Shown: positions 13,926 to 21,341 of the stretch, piece by piece | Numbering within the stretch: the stretch's first letter is position 1 | Layout: the number at the start of each line of letters is the position of its first letter | Virus record (IMG/VR): IMGVR_UViG_3300046824_000015 | Span: 1 to 39,400 of that record | DNA from: a virus | Reading direction: 5' to 3' (one strand) | Length of the DNA: 39,400 bases | The notes under the pieces: model-generated | Seen by the model: the letters and a program-made list of their open reading frames with translations, nothing else | Databases searched by the model: none | Told to the model about the DNA's origin: nothing | Program-made: the position numbers and the translations under genes

Positions 13926-14710
13926 AGCCTTACTACGAGCATGCGGGGATCACGATCTACCACGGGGACTGCCGGGAGGTGCTGCCGTCGATTGGCCCTG
14001 TGGACTTAGTGGTGACTGACCCTCCCTATCCGGGGATGGCAGGCGGCTATGATTTATCGGCCCTTGAGAATCCTCAATGGGCTGGCGTGGCGCATCATGC
14101 GATGCTGACCGTTGGCGATCCGTGGGAAGCATCTCTTGATTGGGTTGTTGCGGCTCAGGACTGTGCAACATTCGGGGCCTTTGTGTTTTGTTCTTACCAT
14201 TTCATTTCAGACGTGGACCGCTTATTTCAGGCATGGCGACGGGTGATGTTGCTGACGTGGCACAAGTCGAACGCCCCGCCGACTGGCAAAAACGTGCCGC
14301 GCTTCGATTGTGAGTATGTCTGGGCCTTTGCGAAGCGCCCAGGTTTGCGATGGGATGCGTTTGACTCGACACTCATTGACGAACCACGGTTGACGGCGGG
14401 CTGTATGGCTTCGTCTGAGCGATTCGTGGACGGGCCGACCAAGACCGCTGCACACCCGACGCAGAAGCCCGTGGCTGTGCTCTCGCGGTTATTTCTGGTG
14501 CAGCCTCAGTCTGTCTTAGATCCATTTATGGGAACAGGCACAACGCTAGATGCTGCAAAACGTCACAGTGTGCGCGGCATCGGCATCGAGATCGAAGAAC
14601 GCTACTGCGAGATCGCCGCGAACCGGCTGTCTCAAGAGGTGTTCAACTTTGCCGAAGCCCTCCCTGCGGACGCCCGCACCGACCGATCAGGGCTGTTGAT
14701 TGAAGAATGA
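13922..14710 (+). CDS. DNA adenine-N6/cytosine-N4 methyltransferase, beta class (262 aa)
   Basis: The motif order is that of beta-class enzymes: TDPPYPG (~32-38, catalytic motif IV) comes before the SAM-binding DPFMGTGTT (~200-208). The latter is preceded by AHPTQKP (~177-183). The N-terminal YHGDCREVLPSI is the usual opening. The enzyme should transfer methyl from SAM to exocyclic amino groups of A or C; the target sequence cannot be read. It may protect phage DNA from restriction. It shares an ATGA overlap with the VRR-NUC gene. A matching specific restriction gene is not seen. Confidence 0.85.
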   Translation: MKPYYEHAGITIYHGDCREVLPSIGPVDLVVTDPPYPGMAGGYDLSALENPQWAGVAHHAMLTVGDPWEASLDWVVAAQDCATFGAFVFCSYHFISDVDRLFQAWRRVMLLTWHKSNAPPTGKNVPRFDCEYVWAFAKRPGLRWDAFDSTLIDEPRLTAGCMASSERFVDGPTKTAAHPTQKPVAVLSRLFLVQPQSVLDPFMGTGTTLDAAKRHSVRGIGIEIEERYCEIAANRLSQEVFNFAEALPADARTDRSGLLIEE

Positions 14711-14713
14711 GCC

Positions 14714-15118
14714 ATGAGTAGACATCCAGGCCAACCAACCGACGACGAGCAGGACGCTGCTGCTGAAGCCTTTTATGGAGCTGTGATGCCGAGGACACCC
14801 GCCCCGCTCACCGTGGTAACGGCGCTAGAGGATGAATTGATGAATCAGCATTGGAACGTCTTCGATGCAGAAGGATTCATTGTCGCCACGGTCTACAGGT
14901 CGGCGGCCGACGCCCGCGCCTTCGTGGCGCTGCCCGCGCTGATGACTGCGCTGAAAGAAGTGCTGTATATCGCTGAACGGAATAAAGTCTTGACGAACAA
15001 CCGTGGCGGTCAGTCAGTCGGAAACTCACCCACGATGCAGCGGTCGCAGGCGATTGAACTATTGAAGATTTGTCGCGCCGCCCTCGCGCAGGCCGACGGC
15101 CCCAAGGAGCAGCCATGA
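14714..15118 (+). CDS. Hypothetical protein (134 aa)
   Basis: The ATG lies 3 bases after the methyltransferase stop. Residues 45-80 (HWNVFDAEGFIVATVYRSAA, then DARAFVALPALMTALKEVLY) fit a small phage domain with a WxVxDxxGxxVA strand pattern and an amphipathic helix. The C-terminal part is helical. A role is not known. The next gene overlaps by ATGA. Confidence 0.5.
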   Translation: MSRHPGQPTDDEQDAAAEAFYGAVMPRTPAPLTVVTALEDELMNQHWNVFDAEGFIVATVYRSAADARAFVALPALMTALKEVLYIAERNKVLTNNRGGQSVGNSPTMQRSQAIELLKICRAALAQADGPKEQP

Positions 15119-15336
15119 GCCGAGCCACGCGTCTACGGGTTGAGATTGCGCCCCTGTCGAATGGGCGGTTTACGTGGCGTCTCGTGGCCAAGCGCGGCTA
15201 TGGGTACGTGGTGGAGAGTGGCACGGCCTATCGAGAGCCGGCGGGTGCGGAGGCTGGCGCACGGCGCTTTCTCAAGCGCTACTGTGCGCTTGATGCGCCG
15301 ATTGAATTATGGCCCCGAGTTGGCGGCGGGCACTGA
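15115..15336 (+). CDS. YegP/DUF1508-like small protein (73 aa)
   Basis: ATG 15115 overlaps the upstream stop. The sequence FTWRLVAKRGYGYVVESGTA, then YREPAGAEAGARRFLKRY follows the pattern of DUF1508 (YegP) domains, in which xFxWRLxAxNGxxxxxSxxYxxxxxAxxGIxxxxx is typical. The function of the family is not established. It sits among small accessory genes. Confidence 0.45.
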   Translation: MSRATRLRVEIAPLSNGRFTWRLVAKRGYGYVVESGTAYREPAGAEAGARRFLKRYCALDAPIELWPRVGGGH

Positions 15337-15348
15337 GAGGACCGACCC

Positions 15349-15540
15349 ATGAGCCAAGATGGCGAAACAGCACTTATCTGCATCACTTGTAAACAGCCCA
15401 TTCTTGTCACCGATGAATGGAGTTGGTTAGATGCTAAACAGCGTGGGCATCATCGGCAACCAGAACATGACAAGTGTTTCAATGATCGGTTTGCGCGGGC
15501 CTTTCCTAGGGCCACGAAGGTTGAGGTAGCTGATGTCTGA
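15349..15540 (+). CDS. CxxC small protein (63 aa)
   Basis: The protein has CITCKQP near the N-terminus. A His-rich stretch (HHRQPEHDKC) follows, which could complete a Cys/His zinc site. It is otherwise polar. It overlaps the next gene by 8 bases. It belongs to the CxxC microprotein group. Confidence 0.5.
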   Translation: MSQDGETALICITCKQPILVTDEWSWLDAKQRGHHRQPEHDKCFNDRFARAFPRATKVEVADV

Positions 15541-15802
15541 GTCCCGCCCCCCAACTCCAGACGAAAGACGATCAGTCGCGCGTGGACCGCTGACACTATC
15601 CGAGGGACAGGATCTACCGCGTCGAAGTGGAGTGTGCATATTCTGCCGCTGCACCGTAGGGAAACGCCAGAATAGTGGCCTTTTGCTGAAGCACTCGATC
15701 TGGATTAGTGGTTGGTTTGAGACGTGTCCCGGCACTGGAACCTTCGGTCAACCCCTGTCCACGGGCGCGGTAGATCCCGTCGAGGGGATAGTCGAAGGCT
15801 GA
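15533..15802 (+). CDS. CxxC small protein (89 aa)
   Basis: The N-terminus is Pro/Arg-rich (SESRPPTPDERR), similar in kind to the two neighbouring genes downstream. CIFC with a later Cys (CPGTG) might bind zinc. The remaining sequence is polar. Function unknown. Confidence 0.45.
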   Translation: MSESRPPTPDERRSVARGPLTLSEGQDLPRRSGVCIFCRCTVGKRQNSGLLLKHSIWISGWFETCPGTGTFGQPLSTGAVDPVEGIVEG

Positions 15803-15840
15803 CCACGCGCGTAAAGCATCTTTCTGAAAGGCTTACTGTC

Positions 15841-16065
15841 ATGACCGCCGCGTCCCGCCCCCCTGACGACACCCCGCCCGACGTAACGTGCGAACATGGC
15901 ACAGCGATGGACGTGCATTGCTGCAACTGTCACTCGGGGTTCATCTTCGACCGTCATCACGAATGCCCGCCAGTCGAGCGCAAACACGAGTGGGTGTTCT
16001 ACGCGAACGGTTCCTTCTGTAACCGCTGCGGAGCCTCAATCGGGAGTGGACAGCCATGCCGGTAG
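15841..16065 (+). CDS. Multi-Cys zinc-binding small protein (74 aa)
   Basis: ATG 15841 has an AAAGG Shine-Dalgarno; longer in-frame starts are less likely. After a Pro/Asp N-terminus (SRPPDDTPPD) come CEHG, CCNCH and CNRCG, plus several His. One or two zinc sites are likely. The DNA encoding PDDTP (15860-15875) is repeated exactly in the gene at 16273. Function unknown. Confidence 0.5.
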   Translation: MTAASRPPDDTPPDVTCEHGTAMDVHCCNCHSGFIFDRHHECPPVERKHEWVFYANGSFCNRCGASIGSGQPCR

Positions 16066-16283
16066 AACCAGAATGGGAAGACGACGGCATTCGCGGCGAG
16101 CCGTGGTGCAAGGACTTCGACGGCCACAAGGCCGTTCACGAGTTCTGCTCTGACCATCAGGCGATGTGGTGCCGGATCTGTGACGGCCAATGTGACGAGT
16201 GCGTTGAAGACCCGCACTGCCGTTGGTGTCACTGCGCGATTTTCGAGGAAGAACACGATTGGGATTGTCCAAATGCAGAATGA
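16056..16283 (+). CDS. Cys/His-rich zinc protein (75 aa)
   Basis: It overlaps its upstream neighbour by 10 bases. Four Cys pairs are visible (CSDHQAMWCRIC, CDEC, CRWCHC, and a terminal DWDCPNAE). They are enough for two zinc sites, possibly RING-like or treble-clef. It is acidic overall. Its role is unknown; small multi-zinc proteins in early phage regions often bind host proteins. Confidence 0.5.
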   Translation: MPVEPEWEDDGIRGEPWCKDFDGHKAVHEFCSDHQAMWCRICDGQCDECVEDPHCRWCHCAIFEEEHDWDCPNAE

Positions 16284-16569
16284 TCAACCGCCGCCCGTCG
16301 CCCCTGACGACACCCCCACACGCCTCCTCACAGACCGTGAACATATTGTGGAGTTACGCGCCGAAGTCTCCCGTCTCCGCGAGGCGCTGAAGCAGTGGGA
16401 ATCGTGGGGCATCATTGAAATTGCTGTGCGGAATCAATCGGTGAGCGATTATATGGATCATTGGGAAGGTCGAGCACTCAAAGCTGAGGCCGACGTCTCC
16501 CGTCTCCAGCAGGAGAACGCCTTACTCCGCAGAAGCCTGGAGATGCTGACGAAACAGATGGCTGAGTAG
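16273..16569 (+). CDS. Coiled-coil protein (98 aa)
   Basis: It overlaps the zinc protein by 11 bases. After the PDDTP N-terminal peptide it is nearly all heptad helix (IVELRAEVSRLREALKQW, then ADVSRLQQENALLRRSLEML). It is probably a dimer. No catalytic residues are visible. Its stop codon TAG begins the first copy of the GTGTATACTC element. Confidence 0.55.
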   Translation: MQNDQPPPVAPDDTPTRLLTDREHIVELRAEVSRLREALKQWESWGIIEIAVRNQSVSDYMDHWEGRALKAEADVSRLQQENALLRRSLEMLTKQMAE

Positions 16570-16579
16570 GTGTATACTC
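16567..16579 (+). promoter_or_regulatory. Late-promoter-like element, copy 1
   Basis: TAGGTGTATACTC begins at the stop codon of the coiled-coil gene. TATACT (16573-16578) is a good -10 box, but no clear -35 lies 16-18 bases upstream. The same 13 bases recur at 18537-18549. It sits 20 bases before the next gene. Confidence 0.4.
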
Positions 16580-16598
16580 CCCCAGCAGAGGTATCCCC

Positions 16599-16823
16599 AT
16601 GCCCAAGTTCCTTGAAGACAAACTCAAGGCCGAATACCCCAACAATCCCCATGCGGTCTATGGCACCATGAACAAACTCGGCGCCATGCACGGCAACAAG
16701 GAAACCCCCAAGGGCGCCAAGATGCAGGCTGAGCATGTATCAAAAATGAGACACACCGGCTATGTCGAACTGACCCATCACGGCAACCCCGGCCGCAAGC
16801 CCTCCATGCGGCACGGCTCCTAG
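16599..16823 (+). CDS. Small conserved phage protein (74 aa)
   Basis: The protein reads MPKFLEDKLKAEYPNNPHAV, then YGTMNKLGAMHGNKETPKGAK. This matches a short family often found near phage packaging genes (PKFLExxLKxEYxxNxxAVYGTMNKIGAMxGNKETxKG). Function unknown. The tail is rich in His, Gly and Arg (HHGNPGRKPSMRHG). It is followed by the small terminase. Confidence 0.55.
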   Translation: MPKFLEDKLKAEYPNNPHAVYGTMNKLGAMHGNKETPKGAKMQAEHVSKMRHTGYVELTHHGNPGRKPSMRHGS

Positions 16824-16849
16824 TAAACTAGTGTCAACTTACTGACGCG

Positions 16850-17110
16850 ATGCCTAAAGGCGTCAAACCCCCGAACGCCGGCAAAGGACGCCCGAAAGGC
16901 TCCAAGAACAAGTTCAGCGGCGAGCTGAAAGAGATGATCCTGCAGGCATTAGCCAATGCTGGCGGGGTCGATTACCTCCACAAGCACGCGGATAGCACCC
17001 CGACCGCCTTCCTCTCGCTCGTGGGCCGTGTCCTGCCCCTGCAGGTCAAGGAAGGCGGGGACGATCCCAAGGTTCCCGTGAGCACCACGATTGTCCACAA
17101 ACATAGTTGA
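16850..17110 (+). CDS. Putative small terminase subunit (86 aa)
   Basis: The N-terminus is the basic GRPKGSKNKFSGELKEMILQ pattern frequent in phage small terminase-like proteins. It is followed by a helix (ALANAGGVDYLHKHADSTPT) and the motif FLSLVGRVLPLQVKEG. Such proteins bind phage DNA and present it to the large terminase. It lies directly upstream of the large subunit and overlaps it by 20 bases. It is short for the P22-type but normal for this family. Confidence 0.6.
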   Translation: MPKGVKPPNAGKGRPKGSKNKFSGELKEMILQALANAGGVDYLHKHADSTPTAFLSLVGRVLPLQVKEGGDDPKVPVSTTIVHKHS

Positions 17111-18539
17111 ACGGGTCGTGGAGTTGGACTGGCGCGGCCCGGTCAGCCAGTTCATGCTGGACGAGACGCCCGAGATTGACCTGGAAGGCGCCCTCTCGAG
17201 CGGGAAGACCACGGTCTGCCTCTGGAAGTGCTTCGACTACACCCAAGCCTATCCAGGGATCCACGGCTACATCGGGAGGTATGGTGACGGCGAAACACAG
17301 ACCAAAGTCCGGCCGGCGTGGGAATCGGTCGTCCGGGAAGGCGGGCAAACGCCGAACTGGAACGCGAAAGAGAACAGCTACGACTTTGCCAACGGCAGTC
17401 GTGTGTATGCCTTCGGCCTTAAATCTCCTGACGAGCGTAGCCGCTATAGCAAGATACGCGGGATGGGTGTTAGTTTCATCTACGTTGATCAAACCGAAGA
17501 GTTGCCAGAGGATATGGGCCTTGAACTTCGTGGCCGCCTCCGACAACCCGGTTATCCCCACCGACTCATATTTAGTCCGAACCCCCAGAACGTGACCCAC
17601 TGGCTGGCCTCGCAGTTCCCCGAAGACAACACCGTCAACGGGCGTAAGTATTACGCGGTGAGCCTCTACGATAACGCCCACCATCTGCCGCCCGATTTCA
17701 TTGAGACTCAGGAGCGCACCTATCCGCCTGAGCACGCCAAATACCGCAGCGTCATCTTAGGGAAACGGGGCGTGAACGTGACCGGTGATCCGGTCTACAA
17801 GGGCGCGTTTGTGCGGCGGCTGCACACTGCGGCTAACCTGTATGACCAGCGGCAAGTGCTACTGGAGTCCATCGACTTCGGGAAGCGGCATCCCTGCATC
17901 GTCTGGGCGCAGGAGACCTACACCGGTGGGCTGCGTGTCCTTGGTGGGTTGCTCGGGCAGAACCTATTCCTCGATGACTTCCTCCAGACGGCTGTCCAGA
18001 CGCGTCAGGAGTGGTTTGGAGACGTGATCGGTCGCCAGACGTGCTGTGACCCTGCCGGGAGCCATCAGAACAGTCAGGGGACGCGGTTCAATGGCGTCGA
18101 TTTGCTTCGCAAGGCGGGATTTGCCCCGGTTTGGAAGGACAACAGTAACGCCCCTGATGTGCGGCTGGCCTGTATTGAGAGCCTGAGTGCCCACATGCGG
18201 CGCCGGGAGCCATCAGGGTTAGAAGCGTTTCTCGTGGAGTCTGACCCCCTGAAATGGCAGCGTGTCAGCGTGGAGGGGATGACCGCGGATGGTTTCCTGA
18301 CGGATGCGCTCGAGGCTGGCTACGTCTGGGACGTGCACGATGTGAGCGTGGGCAACAAGCAGGTGCGGAAGGCGAAGAAGGACGGCTGGTTCGAGCACGG
18401 CATGAATGCGCTCGAATACATTGAGCTGAACTTCGGGGCATTGCGGGCCACGCAAGCGGAGCAGGCGAAGAGCTTAGCGCGGCGGCGGATGAATCAGGCG
18501 CGGTTGCCAAGAATCATGCCGGGGGAACTATGGGGTTAG
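17091..18539 (+). CDS. terL: Terminase large subunit
   Basis: The 482-residue protein has the two-domain layout. The ATPase domain holds a variant Walker A (EGALSSGKTT, ~32-41) and Walker B FIYVDQTEEL (~129-138) with catalytic Glu after the Asp. FSPNP (~161-165) may be the coupling motif. The nuclease domain has SIDFGKRHP with Asp262 and CDPAGSHQNSQG with Asp320, typical RuvC/RNase H-fold metal ligands. It drives DNA into the prohead and cuts it. The TTG start at 17091 is uncertain; GTG 17118 is an option. Confidence 0.9.
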   Translation: MSTNIVERVVELDWRGPVSQFMLDETPEIDLEGALSSGKTTVCLWKCFDYTQAYPGIHGYIGRYGDGETQTKVRPAWESVVREGGQTPNWNAKENSYDFANGSRVYAFGLKSPDERSRYSKIRGMGVSFIYVDQTEELPEDMGLELRGRLRQPGYPHRLIFSPNPQNVTHWLASQFPEDNTVNGRKYYAVSLYDNAHHLPPDFIETQERTYPPEHAKYRSVILGKRGVNVTGDPVYKGAFVRRLHTAANLYDQRQVLLESIDFGKRHPCIVWAQETYTGGLRVLGGLLGQNLFLDDFLQTAVQTRQEWFGDVIGRQTCCDPAGSHQNSQGTRFNGVDLLRKAGFAPVWKDNSNAPDVRLACIESLSAHMRRREPSGLEAFLVESDPLKWQRVSVEGMTADGFLTDALEAGYVWDVHDVSVGNKQVRKAKKDGWFEHGMNALEYIELNFGALRATQAEQAKSLARRRMNQARLPRIMPGELWG

Positions 18540-18549
18540 GTGTATACTC
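18537..18549 (+). promoter_or_regulatory. Late-promoter-like element, copy 2
   Basis: TAGGTGTATACTC is identical to the copy at 16567 and again begins at a stop codon, here that of terL. TATACT is at 18543-18548. No good -35 box is visible. It precedes two small genes and the portal gene. Confidence 0.4.
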
Positions 18550-18561
18550 TCGGCGTTCCCG

Positions 18562-18672
18562 ATGAGTCCTGACGAGCAGCAGGCGATTTACGCCAAGGCC
18601 GTGGAGCAACTCTTACGGTTGAGCCGTGATGACAAGGCGTTCCTGCGGTCGATTCACATCAGCCCTGCATGA
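18562..18672 (+). CDS. Small helical protein between terL and portal (36 aa)
   Basis: An ATG-initiated frame of 36 residues (SPDEQQAIYAKAVEQLLRLS) ends in ATGA with the next small gene. It is amphipathic helix throughout. It fills the space between terminase and portal together with the next gene. No family is recognised. Confidence 0.45.
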   Translation: MSPDEQQAIYAKAVEQLLRLSRDDKAFLRSIHISPA

Positions 18673-18836
18673 CTGACGCTGAACTGCTGGCGCTCCGTGT
18701 CACCGCCATGGCCGGCCAAGTCCAGCGCGATGCGGCGCGGGTATTCCTGACGAAGTGGGCGGATCCTATCCTGCGCTGGCGCAGTCTGCTGACGCTCGGC
18801 AGCCTTGGCCGTTGGTCCGTGATGAGGCGCTGGTAA
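18669..18836 (+). CDS. Small basic protein before portal (55 aa)
   Basis: It is coupled by ATGA upstream and ends at the base before the GTG portal start. It is helical (ELLALRVTAMAGQVQRDAAR) with a Trp/Arg-rich end. No function is assigned. Gapless packing between known genes supports it. Confidence 0.45.
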   Translation: MTDAELLALRVTAMAGQVQRDAARVFLTKWADPILRWRSLLTLGSLGRWSVMRRW

Positions 18837-21341
18837 GTGGCGAAGCGCCGTCCTCCCAAGGGCAACAAATACAGCGAGCGCGTCACCAACGCGGATGACA
18901 AAGACTTCATTGAACTGGCCCGCAAGCGGTTCCAACAGGCTGAAGAGGCGGATGAACAGCAACGGGAGCGCGAACTAGCCGATCTTCAGTTCTATGCCGG
19001 CGAGCAGTGGGATCCGAACGTCCGGAGCGCTCGAGAAGGCCAGTCCAGCAACCAGAACAGCAACAACAGCGGCACCGGCTCGGCCCCGGCTGTGCCTCCC
19101 CGGCCGACCTACACCATCAATAAGGTGCGAGAGCCTGTGCGTCAGGTGCTCAACCAGGAGCGGCAGGCCGATCTCGGGGTGGAGATTGCGGCGGCGGATG
19201 ACTTCGGCTCAGGGTCTCCCGGCATCAGCCCCGAAGAGATTGAACTGCGCGAAGGGCTGGTTAGGCGCATCCAGCGGGAGAGCCAAGCCGCGGATGCGAG
19301 AAGCTGGGCCTTTCAGCGGGCGGTCATTGCGGGGCGGGGCTTCTATCGGGTGATGACGCGCTACATTCCCGGCCGCAGCAACGACCAAGAACTGTATGTC
19401 GATCGCATCTTCAATCAGGCCAGCGTGAGCATGGATCCGGCCCATGAGCAGCCGGACGGTAGTGATGCGGAGTGGGGTTTTATCGGCACGGATCTGCCGT
19501 GGGACCGCTATCAGGCCGAATACGGGGAGATTGACGACAAGCCCAATCCCCTGCGAGCGGCCAGTGAGTCAGAATGGCGAGCCTTGGGAGATGAACTGCC
19601 CGGCTGGTTTACCTCTGACGGCGACACGCGGTCGGTGCGCATCGTGGAGTATTGGTATACCGAACGGGTGCCGCGCACCTTGGTCACGGCTGAAGATGGC
19701 CGGATCTTCTACGAGGATGATGCCGAGTTCAACGATGCTATCCCGCTGGGCGTCGATGACAACGGCGATCCGCTGAAGCGCAGCGTGCTCGAGAAGCGCA
19801 TCAAGTGGGCGAAGCTCGACGGCGTGCAGGTGCTCGAAGAGACCGACTGGCCCGGCAAATACATTCCCATCATCAAGGTGCTGGGCGAGGAACTGCAGCC
19901 CTTTGATAGCGAGCGGCGGTCTGAGGGCATGGTCCGACCCGCACGGGATGCCCAAAAGGGCTTCAACGTGATGGTCAGCAAGTGGGTGGAGCAGATTGGG
20001 TTGGCGCCGATTCCGCCGTGGATGGGGCCGGCAGGGTTTGATGAAGGCTTTGAGAACGAGTATCTGCTGTCGGCCACGCGGACCATTCCGGCGCTGCACT
20101 TCAACCCGTATGATGTGAACGGCAACCCGATTGCCCCTCCGCAACGGACGAGTATTACGACGGAGATTCAAGCCATTGCCGGCTCGGTGCAACTCTTTGA
20201 CCAAGCCATCAAGTCCACGACGGCGATCCCCGATCCCACGTTGGGGAACATCGATCCCAGCCTCAAAAGCGGGAAGGCGATCCGCCAAGTGCTGGACCAG
20301 GCGACCCGTGGCACCTCCCACTATCTGGATAATCTGTCGCGGTCGATTCGGTATGAGGGACTGATTCTCAACGACTTGCTGTATCCCATCTACAACCGGA
20401 AGGGCCGGACGGTGCGGACGATGAATCCGCGAGGGGAGACGCAGGCAAGCATCCTGCACAGCCCGTTTGTGCGGCATCCTGAGACTCAGCAGCCGCTGCC
20501 GATGCCGCAGGGTGGGATGCCGGGGCAGCCGCCGATGATGCCGCCGGGCGTGCCGCCGGATACCAAGCCGGAGATGGTGACACTGACCCCGGATGCGACG
20601 TTTAACGTCACGGTCAAGGTCACGAAGTCCTACGATACGCGCCGGGAAGAGCAGGAAACCACGCTGTCAACACTCATTAATGCCGAACCGCAACTAATGG
20701 GCGTGTTTGGGGATCTACTCTTCAAATACAACGATGGGCCTGGGCATGATGAGCTGGAGGAACGCGCCAAGGCCATGCTGGCGCCTCCGGTGCAGGCCAT
20801 CCTGAAGGGTGGGTCCGCGACCGATCCGCAACTCCAGCAGGCGCAGCAGCAGATCCAGCAACTGACGCAGATGATTCAGGGCAAGGTGGCTGAAAAGCAG
20901 GCCGAAGCGCAGGCACAAGGCCAGATTGACCTCCAGAAGCAGCAACTGAAGGGCCAGCAGGAGAAGGAACTGGCGCAGCTCGAGCAGCAGGGCAAGGAGC
21001 GGCTGGCGTGGATCAATCAGGTGGCCCAGATTGCGATTGCCGGCGCCAAGATTGACGCGGAGCAGGCGCGGACGTTTGTGGATGCGGCGGAGAAGGGGTC
21101 CGCGAAGGCGCTTGACCTCCACATGCAGCACCTCGCGCACGTCCAAGACACGCAGCAGAGCACGCAGGACCATCTGGAAGCCTTACAGCAGGCCGCGCTG
21201 GAGCACAGCCAGGCACTAGAGCAAGGGCAGCAAGGCCATCAGCAGGCACTCGAACAGGGCGCCATGGGGCATCAGCAAGGGCTCGAGGCGAACGCGCAGC
21301 AAGCGGCGCTTCAGCCGGCGACGGCTGAAGGGGTGCAGTGA
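18837..21341 (+). CDS. P22-type portal protein (834 aa)
   Basis: GTG start right after the previous TAA. The N-terminus has the family hallmark of a helix followed by LQFYAGEQWDPN (~44-55) and PTYTINKVREPVRQVLNQER (~94-114), as in P22 gp1-like portals. The core holds FYRVMTRYIPG and a long central region with the DNA-channel helices. From ~660 the protein is an extended Gln-rich coiled coil (QQAQQQIQQLTQMIQ and similar), longer than in many homologues and comparable to the P22 barrel. It forms the dodecameric DNA gate of the head. A Pro/Gly/Met linker (MPQGGMPGQPPMMPPG) near 555 is unusual. Confidence 0.9.
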   Translation: MAKRRPPKGNKYSERVTNADDKDFIELARKRFQQAEEADEQQRERELADLQFYAGEQWDPNVRSAREGQSSNQNSNNSGTGSAPAVPPRPTYTINKVREPVRQVLNQERQADLGVEIAAADDFGSGSPGISPEEIELREGLVRRIQRESQAADARSWAFQRAVIAGRGFYRVMTRYIPGRSNDQELYVDRIFNQASVSMDPAHEQPDGSDAEWGFIGTDLPWDRYQAEYGEIDDKPNPLRAASESEWRALGDELPGWFTSDGDTRSVRIVEYWYTERVPRTLVTAEDGRIFYEDDAEFNDAIPLGVDDNGDPLKRSVLEKRIKWAKLDGVQVLEETDWPGKYIPIIKVLGEELQPFDSERRSEGMVRPARDAQKGFNVMVSKWVEQIGLAPIPPWMGPAGFDEGFENEYLLSATRTIPALHFNPYDVNGNPIAPPQRTSITTEIQAIAGSVQLFDQAIKSTTAIPDPTLGNIDPSLKSGKAIRQVLDQATRGTSHYLDNLSRSIRYEGLILNDLLYPIYNRKGRTVRTMNPRGETQASILHSPFVRHPETQQPLPMPQGGMPGQPPMMPPGVPPDTKPEMVTLTPDATFNVTVKVTKSYDTRREEQETTLSTLINAEPQLMGVFGDLLFKYNDGPGHDELEERAKAMLAPPVQAILKGGSATDPQLQQAQQQIQQLTQMIQGKVAEKQAEAQAQGQIDLQKQQLKGQQEKELAQLEQQGKERLAWINQVAQIAIAGAKIDAEQARTFVDAAEKGSAKALDLHMQHLAHVQDTQQSTQDHLEALQQAALEHSQALEQGQQGHQQALEQGAMGHQQGLEANAQQAALQPATAEGVQ

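Noticed and set aside
15803-15840. Terminator at CTTTCTGAAAG
   Set aside because: The stem is too short and A/T-rich and is followed by a ribosome site, not a U-run.
16823-16849. Promoter before the small terminase gene
   Set aside because: Short inverted pieces such as CTAGT/ACTAG are present, but no -35/-10 pair with proper spacing was found.
19569-20477. Minus-strand open frame of 302 residues within the portal gene
   Set aside because: Shadow frame rich in Arg, His and Leu without domains; the portal reading is strong.
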